NCBI GenBank assembly: GCA_030765065.1 | Contig: CM060978.1 | Coordinates: 59,982,421 to 60,046,420 of the forward strand | Source of the DNA: Deroplatys truncata | Taxonomy: Eukaryota > Arthropoda > Insecta > Mantodea > Mantidae | DNA length: 64,000 nucleotides | Reading direction: 5' to 3' | In this document: positions 34,203 through 44,372 of the stretch, piece after piece | How the letters are laid out: each line of letters begins with the position of its first letter | How positions within the stretch are numbered: position 1 is the stretch's first letter | Notes under the pieces: model-generated | Databases searched by the model: none | What the model was told of the DNA's origin: nothing | Seen by the model: the letters and a program-made list of their open reading frames with translations, nothing else | Position numbers and translations under genes: made by a program

Positions 34203-34911
34203 TGTAAGGTGTAAAGTAATGAATGATAATAAAGTATTCGGAATATACAGACAATCCTTCAGCAACCACACCTTCAAAAGGTGTACGACATATGCAACAT
34301 TGCAAATGCTACCTCGCTTGCCACGTCGTATCTGCAACAGTCACAGCACAACCGCATCACTCGGCAGAAACCTCAAAATATTCCTGTTTCATCTCATGCC
34401 ACTCAAGCACCGACACTTCACAAACCCAAACAATGAATAAAGTAATAAAAACACACTCCTTCCCAATCCTTCCTCGTCCACTCCCCAGGGGATAGTCAGG
34501 GCCATGGTCATGGCTGTTTCCCGGTCATCTTCCTTCACCCGCTGCCAGCGAAATAAGCTGCCAGTTACCCTCCGCTTACTATCGGGGGTGCTCACCGTAC
34601 CCCAACACCTTTCCTCACTTCTCCCTTCAATTTCCTCTCAACTACACAAAAAAAGGAACATGATCTTCTGTTATTTTTTAAAAGCTTATCGATGCTTATT
34701 TTAAAAACACACCTTGTAGCTCGTAAAACATGAGATAGACAGAAGCTTGCTATACGATACACGCATAATTTGTCAAATAATTTGTGTGACAATTATAATT
34801 TCTGAGATTTTGTTACCAATGGCTTATTATCCTTATAATTGCTGCATTTTTTATTGCGTATGTGATATCCTGTAAATTGAGGAATCTCAAAGCCAAAATG
34901 CAGCGACTCTG

Positions 34912-34915
<4 letters not shown>
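34203..34915. other. no gene supported
   Basis: Overlapping ORFs on both strands (34223-34495 plus; 34086-34337 and 34389-34595 minus) occupy a GC-richer patch around 34,450-34,650 but compete in several frames and show no domain. Confidence 0.35.

Positions 34916-34916
<1 letters not shown>

Positions 34917-34960
<44 letters not shown>
34917..34960. repeat. (AT)n microsatellite
   Basis: About 22 AT units ending at the left edge of an Hx copy. Confidence 0.95.
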
Positions 34961-34963
<3 letters not shown>

Positions 34964-34964
<1 letters not shown>

Positions 34965-35650
34965 TCTGATGTGTTATACTCACATGACTTTCCCTACTCT
35001 TGTACAAACTATTTTTACAAACGCTTATTCTCCACATGCTTCATGTTAATCGAGATATCGAGATGTTAATCTTATTGCTAATTTTCTTGTAGATGCAAGG
35101 GGAATTGGTAGGCTTTAACCGATAGTCAAATATTTTAAGAGCTGGTTGCTATGTGAAGTATTCCATTCTCTTTGCTTTACCAGGACAAAAAAATGAATAC
35201 CGGATTTGAGAAAAAGTAAAAGTATTGTGAAAATTTAAGGGAATAACAAGCAATATCTCGAAAGTGGTTCACTCAACAAAAAAATGTATATGACATAAAT
35301 TGTGTATTTTAATGCGATCTACATTTTTTGTGTAGTAAAATGTAGTCTATCTCATGGTTTACCAGTTATGCAAAAGTCGCTCACTTTGGAGACATTACCA
35401 GAAAATTTGAGATATACATTTCATTTGTCATGAAAATATCTTAAACATATAAAATTTTAATCAAAATCGTTAGAGCCATTTTTGAGAAAATTAAAATTTT
35501 CGAAAAATCATCCATGTAAAGGGTAATCTGGAGTGGGAGGATTTTCTTGAAAACCTTCGTGTCGCATCTCTGGAAGATACTGAACCTAAATACCAAGTTT
35601 GGTGTTTATCCGACTGTTCGCTTCTTTATGAGTTATGCTGTTCACAGACA

Positions 35651-35687
<37 letters not shown>

Positions 35688-35809
35688 CCAAAAATTATTT
35701 TTTTGCATTCAGGGGATCTCAAAACATGTATTTCCGGTGAAGTCTCGGGATAGAATTTCTGGGTGGAATACAATACTTCCCCTACTTCCTATACGTAGTA
35801 GAGAAAGTA
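34964..35809 (+). repeat. Hx copy, first of a second dimer
   Basis: Starts TCTGATGTGTTATACTCACA and ends TATACGTAGTAGAGAAAGTA. It carries a (CA)16 tract at 35652-35683. Only an A-run separates it from the next copy. Confidence 0.9.
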
Positions 35810-35814
35810 AAAAA

Positions 35815-36285
35815 TTTGATGTGTTGCATTCACCTGATTTTCCCTACTCACACTTATACATGCTATTCTTCCAAAGGTTTATACTCCTATCTAAGGAACT
35901 CTTGTTAATCGAAGTAAACTATCATTACACATTCAGTTATATTTATAATAAATATACAGATTGTTAAAAAGGGTATCTTTGTCATATTCTTTGCATGATC
36001 AGGAGAAAAAAAGCTAATAGCGAGCTTCCACTTGAGAAAAGTCTAAATACTTCAATTTGAAACCAATAACAAAGAATATTTCGGAAATGCTTAAGGCTAC
36101 ATACATTTTTCCATGTAAATTGTAGGCTGAGGGGGGGGTTCTTGAAAATCTTGTCGCAATTTTGCTATTTAACTGAATTTTCGTTTTCGAGTTAATTTGT
36201 TCACATACACACCCCAACAAAAGGAACAACAAAACGTGTATTTGCAGCGAAATCTCGATATCAAACTTATGGATGTAGGTAAGTA
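35815..36285 (+). repeat. Hx copy, second of the dimer (partial)
   Basis: Starts TTTGATGTGTTGCATTCACC and keeps the order of landmarks with internal deletions. It fades at GAAATCTCGATATCAAACTT before the hairpin end. Confidence 0.75.
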
Positions 36286-36569
36286 TTAGTCGGTCATGAT
36301 TTGAGTGCGTTCGGTAGGAAGACAAGCTAAACAGTAACGAAAAATTGGGAGGAGCATCGGAAGAGTCCCATAAAGAAAATATCCGCAGTTCCGACTTACA
36401 TATACCAGCGAGGCTGTGGCCTGCAAATGTAGTATTGTTTTCATTGTGCTACTGTGCATATCCCCATCGCCCTGCCTCTCACTTTCTAGACTTATTGACG
36501 TTCGCATTGTCAACAAAAATAGTAGTGCCGCTCTGCAAGCGCACTCATATCGTGGCCGACTAGTAGTAG
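36286..36569. other. no gene supported
   Basis: A 132-codon minus-strand ORF (36286-36684) spans this stretch but overlaps an Hx end and competing plus-strand ORFs (36345-36563, 36416-36604). No domain is seen. Confidence 0.35.
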
Positions 36570-36650
36570 GGAAGGTAAAAATCGTTTGTAAGAATAGTTT
36601 GTAGAAAAATGGATAGAGAAAGTCATGTAATTGTAAGACATGGGATTTTT
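36570..36650 (-). repeat. Hx end fragment
   Basis: AATCGTTTGTAAGAATAGTT, GATAGAGAAAGTCATGTAAT, then GTAAGACATGGGATTTTT: the Hx start in reverse. Confidence 0.75.
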
Positions 36651-37257
36651 CAACAATTCCTGAAGATATACTTGCCTTAATCATGTTGAATACTTTTGTA
36701 ACATACTTCCATAATCGCTTATCCTCTAGGACTTACAATCGTGCTTAGGGTCTGAGGCCTGTAGAGGAGCATCGAACATTTAATCAGAGAATAAAGAACC
36801 CATAACGGTGATCGGCCCGAAGTTTTGAAAGTCAGGGGAGAAAATATATGAAATGAAGGTGAAATGGATGAAAGGAAAGGTAATGATTGAGGCAGTATTT
36901 TACATCACAACACTGTGAATGCCAGAGTGATTGTAGTGTAAATTAACATTATTGTATGACAATGATTTGAGATGTTTGTTAATTATAAGCATTGTTAGGA
37001 AATAAGTTTACACGGCCTCACTGAAACTGACAATAGGAGCGGGTAACAATGAAGCGATGGTGTGAGTTGTTTATCAATTAGAAGAGACAAATAAATGACG
37101 TCAGAGTAGCGTGCCTTTCTTTAGAAATGGAGGGAATATCTTCCCTAGCATATGTGTTCGTAATTTTGATTGGATAAAAAAATAGACGCTAATGTTGACG
37201 CACTTTATTAACCAATAGCAGCTCGATTATAATGTTTAGGCATATCGGGGTTAGGGA

Positions 37258-37265
37258 GTATAAAT
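37258..37265 (+). promoter_or_regulatory. TATA box of LTR-K
   Basis: GTATAAAT about 30 bp upstream of the first 36-bp leader repeat; CCAAT-type boxes lie 45-90 bp further up. Confidence 0.6.
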
Positions 37266-37287
37266 TCTAGAGCCAAAGATAGGTATC

Positions 37288-37467
37288 GTGCAGTTCAACA
37301 GAATCATTCACGAGTTACACGTCGCGCAATTCTACAGAATCATTCACAAGGCAAACGTCGCGCAGTTTTAAGAAATCTCTCTTGCGAGTTACACGTCAGG
37401 TAGATCTATGGAAGCATTCACGAAGTACACGTTACGCAATTCTACAGAATCTCTCGCGTCGTAAAGT
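37288..37467 (+). repeat. five ~36-bp tandem repeats in LTR-K
   Basis: Unit approximated by GCGCAATTCTACAGAATCAT then TCACGAGTTACACGT, repeated at 37288, 37324, 37360, 37398 and 37434, the last unit partial. They would lie at the start of the predicted transcript. Confidence 0.85.
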
Positions 37468-37935
37468 TAGTTACAAATGTGAAGTATGCGAATTAATAGT
37501 GCGCGGGAAATAAGTGACTGTAGTTACATTCGAAAATATAACAGTTTCAGTCAGGCGTGTATCAAGATTAAATATATATGAAATTAATTCAGTGTGACGG
37601 CAATAAAAAGTGTAAAAACAAATTCTTTTATCAGTGTTATCATTTAGTAACAAATACTTTCCGTTTACACACCCTGTTCAAGAAATATTTGCTCGACTGA
37701 GTAATAATAGCTAGCCGGAGGACAAAGAACCCAAAATTCAAAATAGTAAAACAATAACAAGCGCTCAGCAAATAAGATAACACGAGAGGTTACCGCGACA
37801 TGATGCAGGATTTGATGGAATGAATGACGAGAAAAACCGGAGAAAACCTGCCCAGATACCCATCATCCACCACAAATCCCACATGCGGGTCCTTAAGATC
37901 GAAATCGTTCACGACGTCGCCACCTTTATAATATA

Positions 37936-38595
37936 TAGAATAACATTATAATACCTCGAAAATCGACTGGTCCAAACGAGAAGTCTGTTTTGATCCAAAC
38001 AAAATTTCATTTCTTTTGGTTTAATTTAGGTTCTTTTTTATTTATTAAGAAGCTACTCCGAAATTCCTGCGATGACCGCAAGTGATTTGACAGGAGTAAC
38101 GGTATTTCAAGTCCTGCCAAATAATTTTGAGCATTCACCGATACGCTGGTAACACTTTTATATGCATATGCTATTAGAGAGACAGATCCCTGAGTTCAAG
38201 CTTCAAGCCCCAGTAATTATGCCTAACAGCGCTATGATTGTCTTGTTATCTGATGCGCAGATAACCGGATTACACCCGGAAATGGATATGTGCTATACCT
38301 ACGTATTCAATTTGCCACGTCTGAATAATACAGCCGGCCCTAAGGTACCGAGTTCGTGTTTTCTTCGAATCGATTCCATATGGCTTAAAATGTACTCAAT
38401 TTATTACGATATTGGCAATTAATTAAATCGGGGAATTGTGTATAATCCTTTCATGAATATTAATTGTAGTGTTATTTGATGGATTACAGAGGTTTTCAAA
38501 CTGTTCTTACCCATAAATCTGACCAAAATTAATTGCTGTAAGTGTTTTATCCTGACCGGATATCCTGCTGGCTTATCCAACACTATATCGATGAA
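37936..38595. other. no gene supported
   Basis: An 86-codon plus-strand ORF (38162-38422) is the clearest open frame but has no start context, domain or partner that I can recognise. The rest is AT-rich. Confidence 0.35.
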
Positions 38596-38599
38596 TTTT

Positions 38600-40395
38600 T
38601 ACTTTCTCTACTATGTATCTATTAGGTAGAGAATGCATTGCCTTCCATCCAAAAATTCGATACCAAGCTTTACCAGAGAAAGGTCCTATGTATGTATGTC
38701 TGTCTGTGTTCGGTGAAGAGCGTATCTCAAAAACTTACCCCGAAAGTTGGATAAATACCATACTTCGTATAAGTTCAGCATCTTGCAAGAATGGGACAAT
38801 ATTTTCAAGAAAATCCCCCATCCCAAACTACCCTTGAAGTAGTTTCGTTTTATTGTTATTTATAAATTATTTGCACCACGCTTTGGGCGTCAATTTGAAG
38901 TAGGTTGTATTGAAGGAGTTGTATTATATTTCAACTGTTGGGAGCCGTATAGTGCCAGGTTTCCGGTAGTCTTCGCCCCAAATGTAGTTTCCTGTGGCCT
39001 TTGCCCCCCAAAAAATGCTTAAAAATATTAACTTTGTAATTTGACGGTTTCTTTAAATATTATGTATTTATGTTTGCCTTGGCGCATCAGTATAAATTTG
39101 TAGAGACATGAATATCTTTGCAAGGCGTGGTGCGGCTGAAGAATGTAGGCTTACACAGATTTTAATTTTTTATTCACGCCTTTTTTATTGATTCCTGATA
39201 CGATTTAAATAACACTTCACTGACATAGAGAGCAGTAAGATTGTTTTATTAACTACTTACACTTTTTAACACGTAAACTACTTTTCGTCTCGCACTGAAT
39301 ACGTATTAAATTTCTCGAGGACGTGTCTCGCGTCCAGTTATGAGCACTGTCTACAAGCAACTGACTTGATTTCTAGCGCCTAAATTTGTAAATTTCTGTA
39401 TTTCAAGTATCTGATTGGCTATTCCTAATCCAATAGAATACTTTCATTTAACAATTTTTTTTCTGGTTTTTCATTGGCTATTTTATAAACTGTCACAAAA
39501 ATTATATTATTGCTTCCAAGAATTACAAGTAGCATTATTAAACTTTCTTACTCATTATTGCCTCAAGGTTACCTCATTGTTAGCAACTTTAAGCCTATTA
39601 TTCTCGCAGCTCTACTTATTAAATTACGTAATACATTCACATAACATTATTACACATGTATACAATAATATAAACATGTAAAATGACTATAATATACACT
39701 TTTTATATATTGTTACATACACGTATTGCTTTAAGGTGGGCTTTTATTGAATTTACATATTATATAATTTGACTAAAATCATTTATGTGCTAAAAATAGT
39801 GTCTCGCCCTTTACCTAGACAATCTGGTAAATGTTGGTTTTTTTAAAAAATGACTAACCATTTTTATTAAAGTCTCATATTATAAAGATATTTACACGGC
39901 AAATAAAATGTATGTCTTCACTTTTCCCAGAATTTCCTCTGAAGTTCTCTTCATTCCGAGGGAATTTTGTATAATCTTGTATAACTGGTAAACGTTAAGT
40001 GATAGACGAAAAGGCACCACACAATGTAAATCTGTTTGAAACACACAATGCATTTGAAATAAATATTTTGTGGCATAAGGCATTCTTAATGGTTCAAATT
40101 GTTCATTTCTCCGTCATTCTCTTAAATTCCTGTCAACATTCCCTTGTTTCTCTGATTGCATGGAAACAGTATGGAATTTTAAGGCCAGCATATAGCGTCC
40201 TGTTATTAAACATTTGACTATCGCTGTTTCCTTTGTATCTATAACGAAATGTGTAATGTAGCTCTTTCTGTGTAGGTTTATTTTTATTAAAATGAAGTAG
40301 ATAGAAAAATAAGCTTTAGTAAGAATAGTTTGTAGGTCCACTAATAAAGATAGATCCATGGAGAAAGTCATGTGAATGTATTACATCAAACTTAT
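38600..40395 (-). repeat. Hx copy hosting LTR-A copy 6
   Basis: Left half 38600-38834 (ACTTTCTCTACTATGTATCT; CCAAAAATTCGATACCAAG; TCCCAAACTACCCT) and right half 39807-40395 (CCCTTTACCT; TTTTGTATAATCTTGTATAA; GAGAAAGTCATGTGAATG) join exactly at the duplicated CCCT. Confidence 0.88.
38835..39806 (-). repeat. LTR-A copy 6, complete, in Hx
   Basis: 972 bp on the minus strand from CGAGACACTATTTTTAGCAC (mutated start) to AACTACTTCA. The 4-bp duplication CCCT lies at 38831-38834 and 39807-39810. Deleting the element and one CCCT restores the Hx block GTAAAGGGTAGTTTGGG, so the empty site is directly readable from family relatives. Confidence 0.95.
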
Positions 40396-40409
40396 TTTTT
40401 TCTTTCTTC

Positions 40410-41780
40410 TTTTTCGTGGTCATCTAAAGAAAACAAACAGAATTTCAAAGCCATCACATAGCGACGGTTTTCAAAATGTTTGACTATCGCTTTCGCTTTT
40501 GTATTGTTCTTATACGTAAAACAAAATGAGTAATTAAAATTTATCTGTATTAATAAGAATTAAATAGAAGAATAAACTTTCGTACGAATAGTTTGTAGAG
40601 AAGTGAGTAGAGAAAGTCAAGTGAAAACGCAACACAACAGATTTTTAGAAAAAGGTCCTCGTAAGTGGTCTGTCTGTTTCTCTGCCCCCTGCATGCCTGT
40701 GAACCATATACATAAAAAGCCTAAAGTTGGTATGTAAGTTCACCATCTTCCATGGATGCGACACCACTCTAAAGTAACTTTTGCACGGAAAATTTTCGTT
40801 ATTTTTGATTTTCTCAAAAACAGCTAGAACATCCAAGCGGAATGAATCAGGCAGCAACGTTTGTGGCCTATATTTTATGGCTGCCCATTCTGATCATGGG
40901 AATTTTTGTAGTTTTCCTCTGGTCGCCTAGGCGAATGCTGGGTCGGTGTATTCCAACAACAATTTATCCTTTCCATAATTTCCATCACTTTATCTCTCTC
41001 TCTCTCTCTCTCTTTCGTGTTTCAGGAAGTATCTCCGGGTTCCGTAGTGCGGCTAGTGTGGGGTAGATGGCACGGTTGCTGCCCTTTGTAAAATATTTCT
41101 CCCCGTAAAACGCCACGATGCGTTGGTCTTCGTCACTCTCTCTCGAGATCATTCCCCTCTGCTGGTGAAGGCGGGTGTTTCAAACTGGAAATGACTTCCG
41201 TGTGTCTCTGCGGACTTGCGACACCCTACGGCTCTTTCACTTCATACCTGCCTCGGGAGTATAGCCACAATAGAGCCAGTTTATCGCAGGAGAGGTGTCC
41301 CCACCGTTGATTTACCTCTACCATATGTTTAAGATATGGATATAAAAATATATTGTATATCCAGAATAGTCAGTGAAGTATTTCTTAAATATGAATTACT
41401 TTTGTAAAACTTTTAAACCGTTAAGATATAGACAAAAACTACTACACAGAATACAAATCTCGTTAAAACACGCAATTTATGTCGAATTAAATTCTTATAG
41501 TATTAACCACGTCCCATATATTCTTTGTTATTGCTTTCAATTGTCGGCTAGTTTATACTTTTTTTAATAGCTAAGTCGTTACTCGTTATTTCCTCGTGGC
41601 CATCCAAAGAAAATGGAATTTCAAAGACATTATACAGTGATTGATTTGTCTATCTATTAACCTACTTTATTCTTCATGTACTATCTGCAACAACATATGC
41701 AATAAAACTAATTCAGCAAATGTTTAACTCGATTAACTTGAAGGAAAAGAAGAAAGATAAAAATTTGTAGAAGACTGGAC
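40410..41780 (-). repeat. Hx fragments interrupted by SINE-3
   Basis: 40410-40637 ends GAGAAAGTCAAGTGAAAACG; 40638-40840 has TGTGAACCATATACATAAAA and GATTTTCTCAAAAACAG; after the SINE, 41311-41780 resumes with ATGTTTAAGATATGG, TAGACAAAAACTACTACACA and TTTGTAGAAGACTGG. Confidence 0.7.
40870..41300 (+). mobile_element. SINE-3 copy a
   Basis: Shares with 46.4-46.9 kb and (inverted) 43.8-44.2 kb the module CATGGGAATTTTTGTAG, TTTTCCTCTGGTCGCCTAGG, CGAATGCTGGGTCGGTGT, then a pyrimidine-rich middle ((CT)10 at 40993-41013) and a tail with TTTCACTTCATACCTGCC. The tRNA-like head is not clear in this copy. Confidence 0.7.
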
Positions 41781-41811
41781 ACAGCTATAGGTATAGGTTA
41801 TTCAATGCAGG

Positions 41812-41955
41812 GTCGATCTCGTGGTTTAGAGGTACCATGCCAGTACTCGAGGTCGCGGGTTCAAATCCGGAAGAGGGCGATGAATATTTTGGCGTAAAAA
41901 TCTTTATATTGGCTTCCTTGGAAAGTGTCACGTGCACTTGTTCCCGAGGCATTAC
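41812..41955 (+). mobile_element. SINE-1, diverged 5' half
   Basis: A box region TCGTGGTTTAGAGGTACCAT and B box GGTTCAAATCC at the spacing of the 5.96-kb copy, followed by GAGGGCGATGAATATTTT and TTGGCTTCCTTGGAAAG. The 3' half is lost. Confidence 0.85.
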
Positions 41956-41994
41956 GATAAATGTATAATATCCGTAGAACGAGGAAGTATATTT

Positions 41995-42975
41995 TAAGGC
42001 AGTATTTTTTATCGTTTAACTGATATCATTCTAATTGTGCAATATAAAATAATAACCTGCTTATAAGCATCAATAATTACCATAAAATGTATATTGCAGC
42101 CATTTTTATTATGTGTATTTAATGTAATAACGTAGGAGCTGTGAAGGTTAGAGCAAGCTGCTTTTTGTAGCAAACAAAGTCATAGAATGGAAACCTAAGG
42201 TTGGCTAACAATAAGGTGAAACCTTGAGAGAGAGAAATAACTTAGAAAGATAAGCAGGTTACCATCAGATGATGGAAAATTACTTGTGTAACGTCCAAAA
42301 AGTTGTAAATAGTCACATTGGTGAAGAAAACCAGTCAAAATCATACTAAGGATGTTCTGCTAGAGTAGGCTTAGCTAGCCAGAAACTAGGAAGATTAAAT
42401 TTGAAATTTTAAGCTGTGAACGCTAAGAAGTAGCGTACCCAAGCAGCTCAGTTCAGTGGTTGTAGCTCAGGGTGGGCAGATTTGAGAATTTATTGCAGTG
42501 CGAAAAAGCTAAATTTTGACCTTTAAAAATGTAGTTAATCTGACAGCTTCATACTTAGATACGTCAGTAAATTGTTGTTTTATATATATATATATAAAAT
42601 ACATATATATTATTCAACTGTCATGAAGAAGTAATAAAGAAGTAATAATTTACAACTATAATCAGTGTAAAGCGTGTAAAATTATTCTGCAGCCGCGCCA
42701 CCCCTATTTAGAGATACTTGCTCTACTAGATATCACTGACGCAGCTGAGGGAGAAATAAATAAATAAATAAATTAAACAAAAAATCGTAATTAATTTAAA
42801 ATTAAAAATTTATTACACGTAGATTAGATTAGAGTGGATTGGATTGCATTCTGTGAGTTCACTAGCAGCCATAAACCCTTGTGAACATAAAACATGTCAA
42901 GAACATAAACCTTATTATTAACACACACGCCACCCGATGCAAATTTTGCACCCATCCAGGTGGGCTACTGATGCA
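41995..42975 (+). repeat. LTR-A copy 7, diverged
   Basis: Starts TAAGGCAGTATTTTTTATCG; GTAGGAGCTGTGAAGG and CTAACAATAAGGTGAAACC confirm the family. Its end is set at ACTGATGCA because ATTT occurs before (41991-41994) and after (42976-42979). This is weaker than in other copies since the 3' 200 bp is highly diverged. Confidence 0.7.
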
Positions 42976-43618
42976 ATTTTGAAGTTAGGATTCACAACAT
43001 TCAATAACCAAAGTTAATAACAAATTTATTATGAAGTATTAAAACTTTTACAGAATGATACATTCAAGCTGCAAACATTTAACTTTCAAAAATTCAATAT
43101 TAATATACCTGACAATTACAACATACAATTTCTCTCTTTCACCAAATGAAGTTTTAAAATATCCTTGACAAAAAAAAAGCGTTTAAAGTTTGCTGGCATC
43201 GCAAACAAATATGCCTGAATTATAGTGAATGAATCTCCCTAAAATAACATTGAAGCAAGCCAAGGACTAGCATACAAATTTAGGGAATTTATAAAAGAAA
43301 TTCTTATAATAAATTTGGAAAATACCGAAACGTTACTTGCGTACACCAAACACTAATCGAATGCTATAGAGCTTCTAGCTCTCGCTTCCTGCCGGCTCGA
43401 TTCCTCCTTGTAGACTAACCCTCATCCTGCCGGGGGATTTAGCAGTGGTGCCATTGGCGCTGCGAGCGATGGCGTCGACTTGCCAGCCAATAATGGCTAC
43501 GGACGACCTTAAGTCGTGCTGCCAGAACCACGTCATGGGTGCAACATCTTTCTGGAACTTTCTCGCTGTAATGAGGTGGCCAGGTGTAGGAGGGGGGAGG
43601 GAGCGAAAATTGCAAAAA
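42976..43618. other. no gene supported
   Basis: AT-rich to 43,340, then a GC-richer patch (43,370-43,600) with opposing short ORFs (43439-43675 minus, 43445-43627 plus). It may be an undetected repeat edge. No domain recognised. Confidence 0.35.
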
Positions 43619-43790
43619 TGGAAGTAAAGCCAGTGGTCCCGTGTTGTAGATTTTCTGCACGTAAAAGAGCATCAAACCTGATAAAGGGGTTCTGAGGAAA
43701 GTTTCCGGTCTTTCACGCCCAATATAAATGGGACGCTAAGAACCATAGTAGTTAAAGATCGTCCATACATAAAACTCAAATTAATGCAAT
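43619..43790 (+). mobile_element. SINE-1, 3' half
   Basis: GGAAGTAAAGCCAGTGGTCC, CTGCACGTAAAAGAG, GGTCTTTCACGCCC and CGTCCATACATAAAACTCAA match the 3' half of the full copy. The tRNA-like head is absent. Confidence 0.88.
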
Positions 43791-43809
43791 CTAATTCAAT
43801 GCACGACAG

Positions 43810-44200
43810 CAACCTGAATGGATGTATTGCTACTACCACTCCCCAGTAGGAAATAATGAAGTGAAGGGACCACAGTGAAGTCCCTAGCAGTTCCAGGCTT
43901 GCAGACGTATCCCACTGCTGGAGCTTCCTAGAGAAGGTAGTAACAATATTATGAACGATCCATCAACTATGCAGTCCTCTGGCATCCATAGGGAGTGTAC
44001 TCTTTCCTTTAAGCATGCATCCGCGCCATCCGTCTGGCACCGACATACGCTACAAAACCTTGAAGCACACATGAAAGGTGAGAAGAAAACTGAATGTAAG
44101 AGAAATGATGGATAAGAAATCGCGGTAGAGAAGAAACCACACCAACATTCGCCTGCCGATCCGGGGACACCACGAAAAACCCATGGGTCAAAGTGAGTAT
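43810..44200 (-). mobile_element. SINE-3 copy b
   Basis: Reverse complement shows CCATGGGTTTTTCGTGGTGT, CCCCGGATCGGCAGGCGAAT and, further on, CCTTCACTTCATTATTTCC, matching SINE-3 copies at 40.9 and 46.4 kb. The 131-codon minus-strand ORF overlapping it is SINE sequence. Confidence 0.75.
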
Positions 44201-44219
44201 CGCTGCGACTAAACCTGAA

Positions 44220-44368
44220 GACCTCAAGAAAGTATAGAACAAATTTAGATTTATTTGGATTCAGCCTCAAATAGCACATTTACAATGAATTTGGGTTATG
44301 AAGTCTTCTAGCCAAATGCAATACTTCTTTTACCTCAAGTAAGCGGTAGGGAAAATAAAAACACCCCT
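44220..44368 (+). repeat. Hx 3'-end fragment beside a mariner
   Basis: ATTTATTTGGATTCAGCCTC, CCAAATGCAATACTTC and the end GGTAGGGAAAATAAAAA. Confidence 0.7.
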
Positions 44369-44372
44369 TATA

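Larger units (their letters stand above)
36888..37800 (+). repeat. LTR-K, solo LTR related to LTR-A
   Basis: Starts TGAGGCAGTATTTTACATCA and ends GGTTACCGCGACA. TGAT flanks both sides (36884-36887, 37801-37804). The first 14 bases match LTR-A, but most of the body does not, so it is a distinct subfamily or family. It has CCAAT-type boxes (GATTGGATAA ~37166; ACCAATAGC ~37211), a TATA box and a leader of five 36-bp repeats. It has no coding region. Confidence 0.88.
36742..37935 (-). mobile_element. SINE-2 copy split by LTR-K
   Basis: Left part 36742-36887 (GTCTGAGGCCTGTAGAGGAG; GATCGGCCCGAAG; GGATGAAAGGAAAGGTAATG) and right part 37801-37935 (GATGGAATGAATGACGAG; GGAGAAAACCTGCCCAG; CACAAATCCCACATGCGGGT) align to consecutive halves of the 17.6-kb copy. 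They are separated by 913 bp of LTR-K. Confidence 0.9.

Noticed and set aside
36286..36684. 132-codon minus-strand ORF as a gene
   Set aside because: It overlaps an Hx terminus, competes with two plus-strand ORFs, and has no recognisable domain.
37288..37467. CRISPR array from 36-bp repeats in LTR-K
   Set aside because: Units are directly adjacent and diverged with no spacers, and the context is a eukaryotic LTR.
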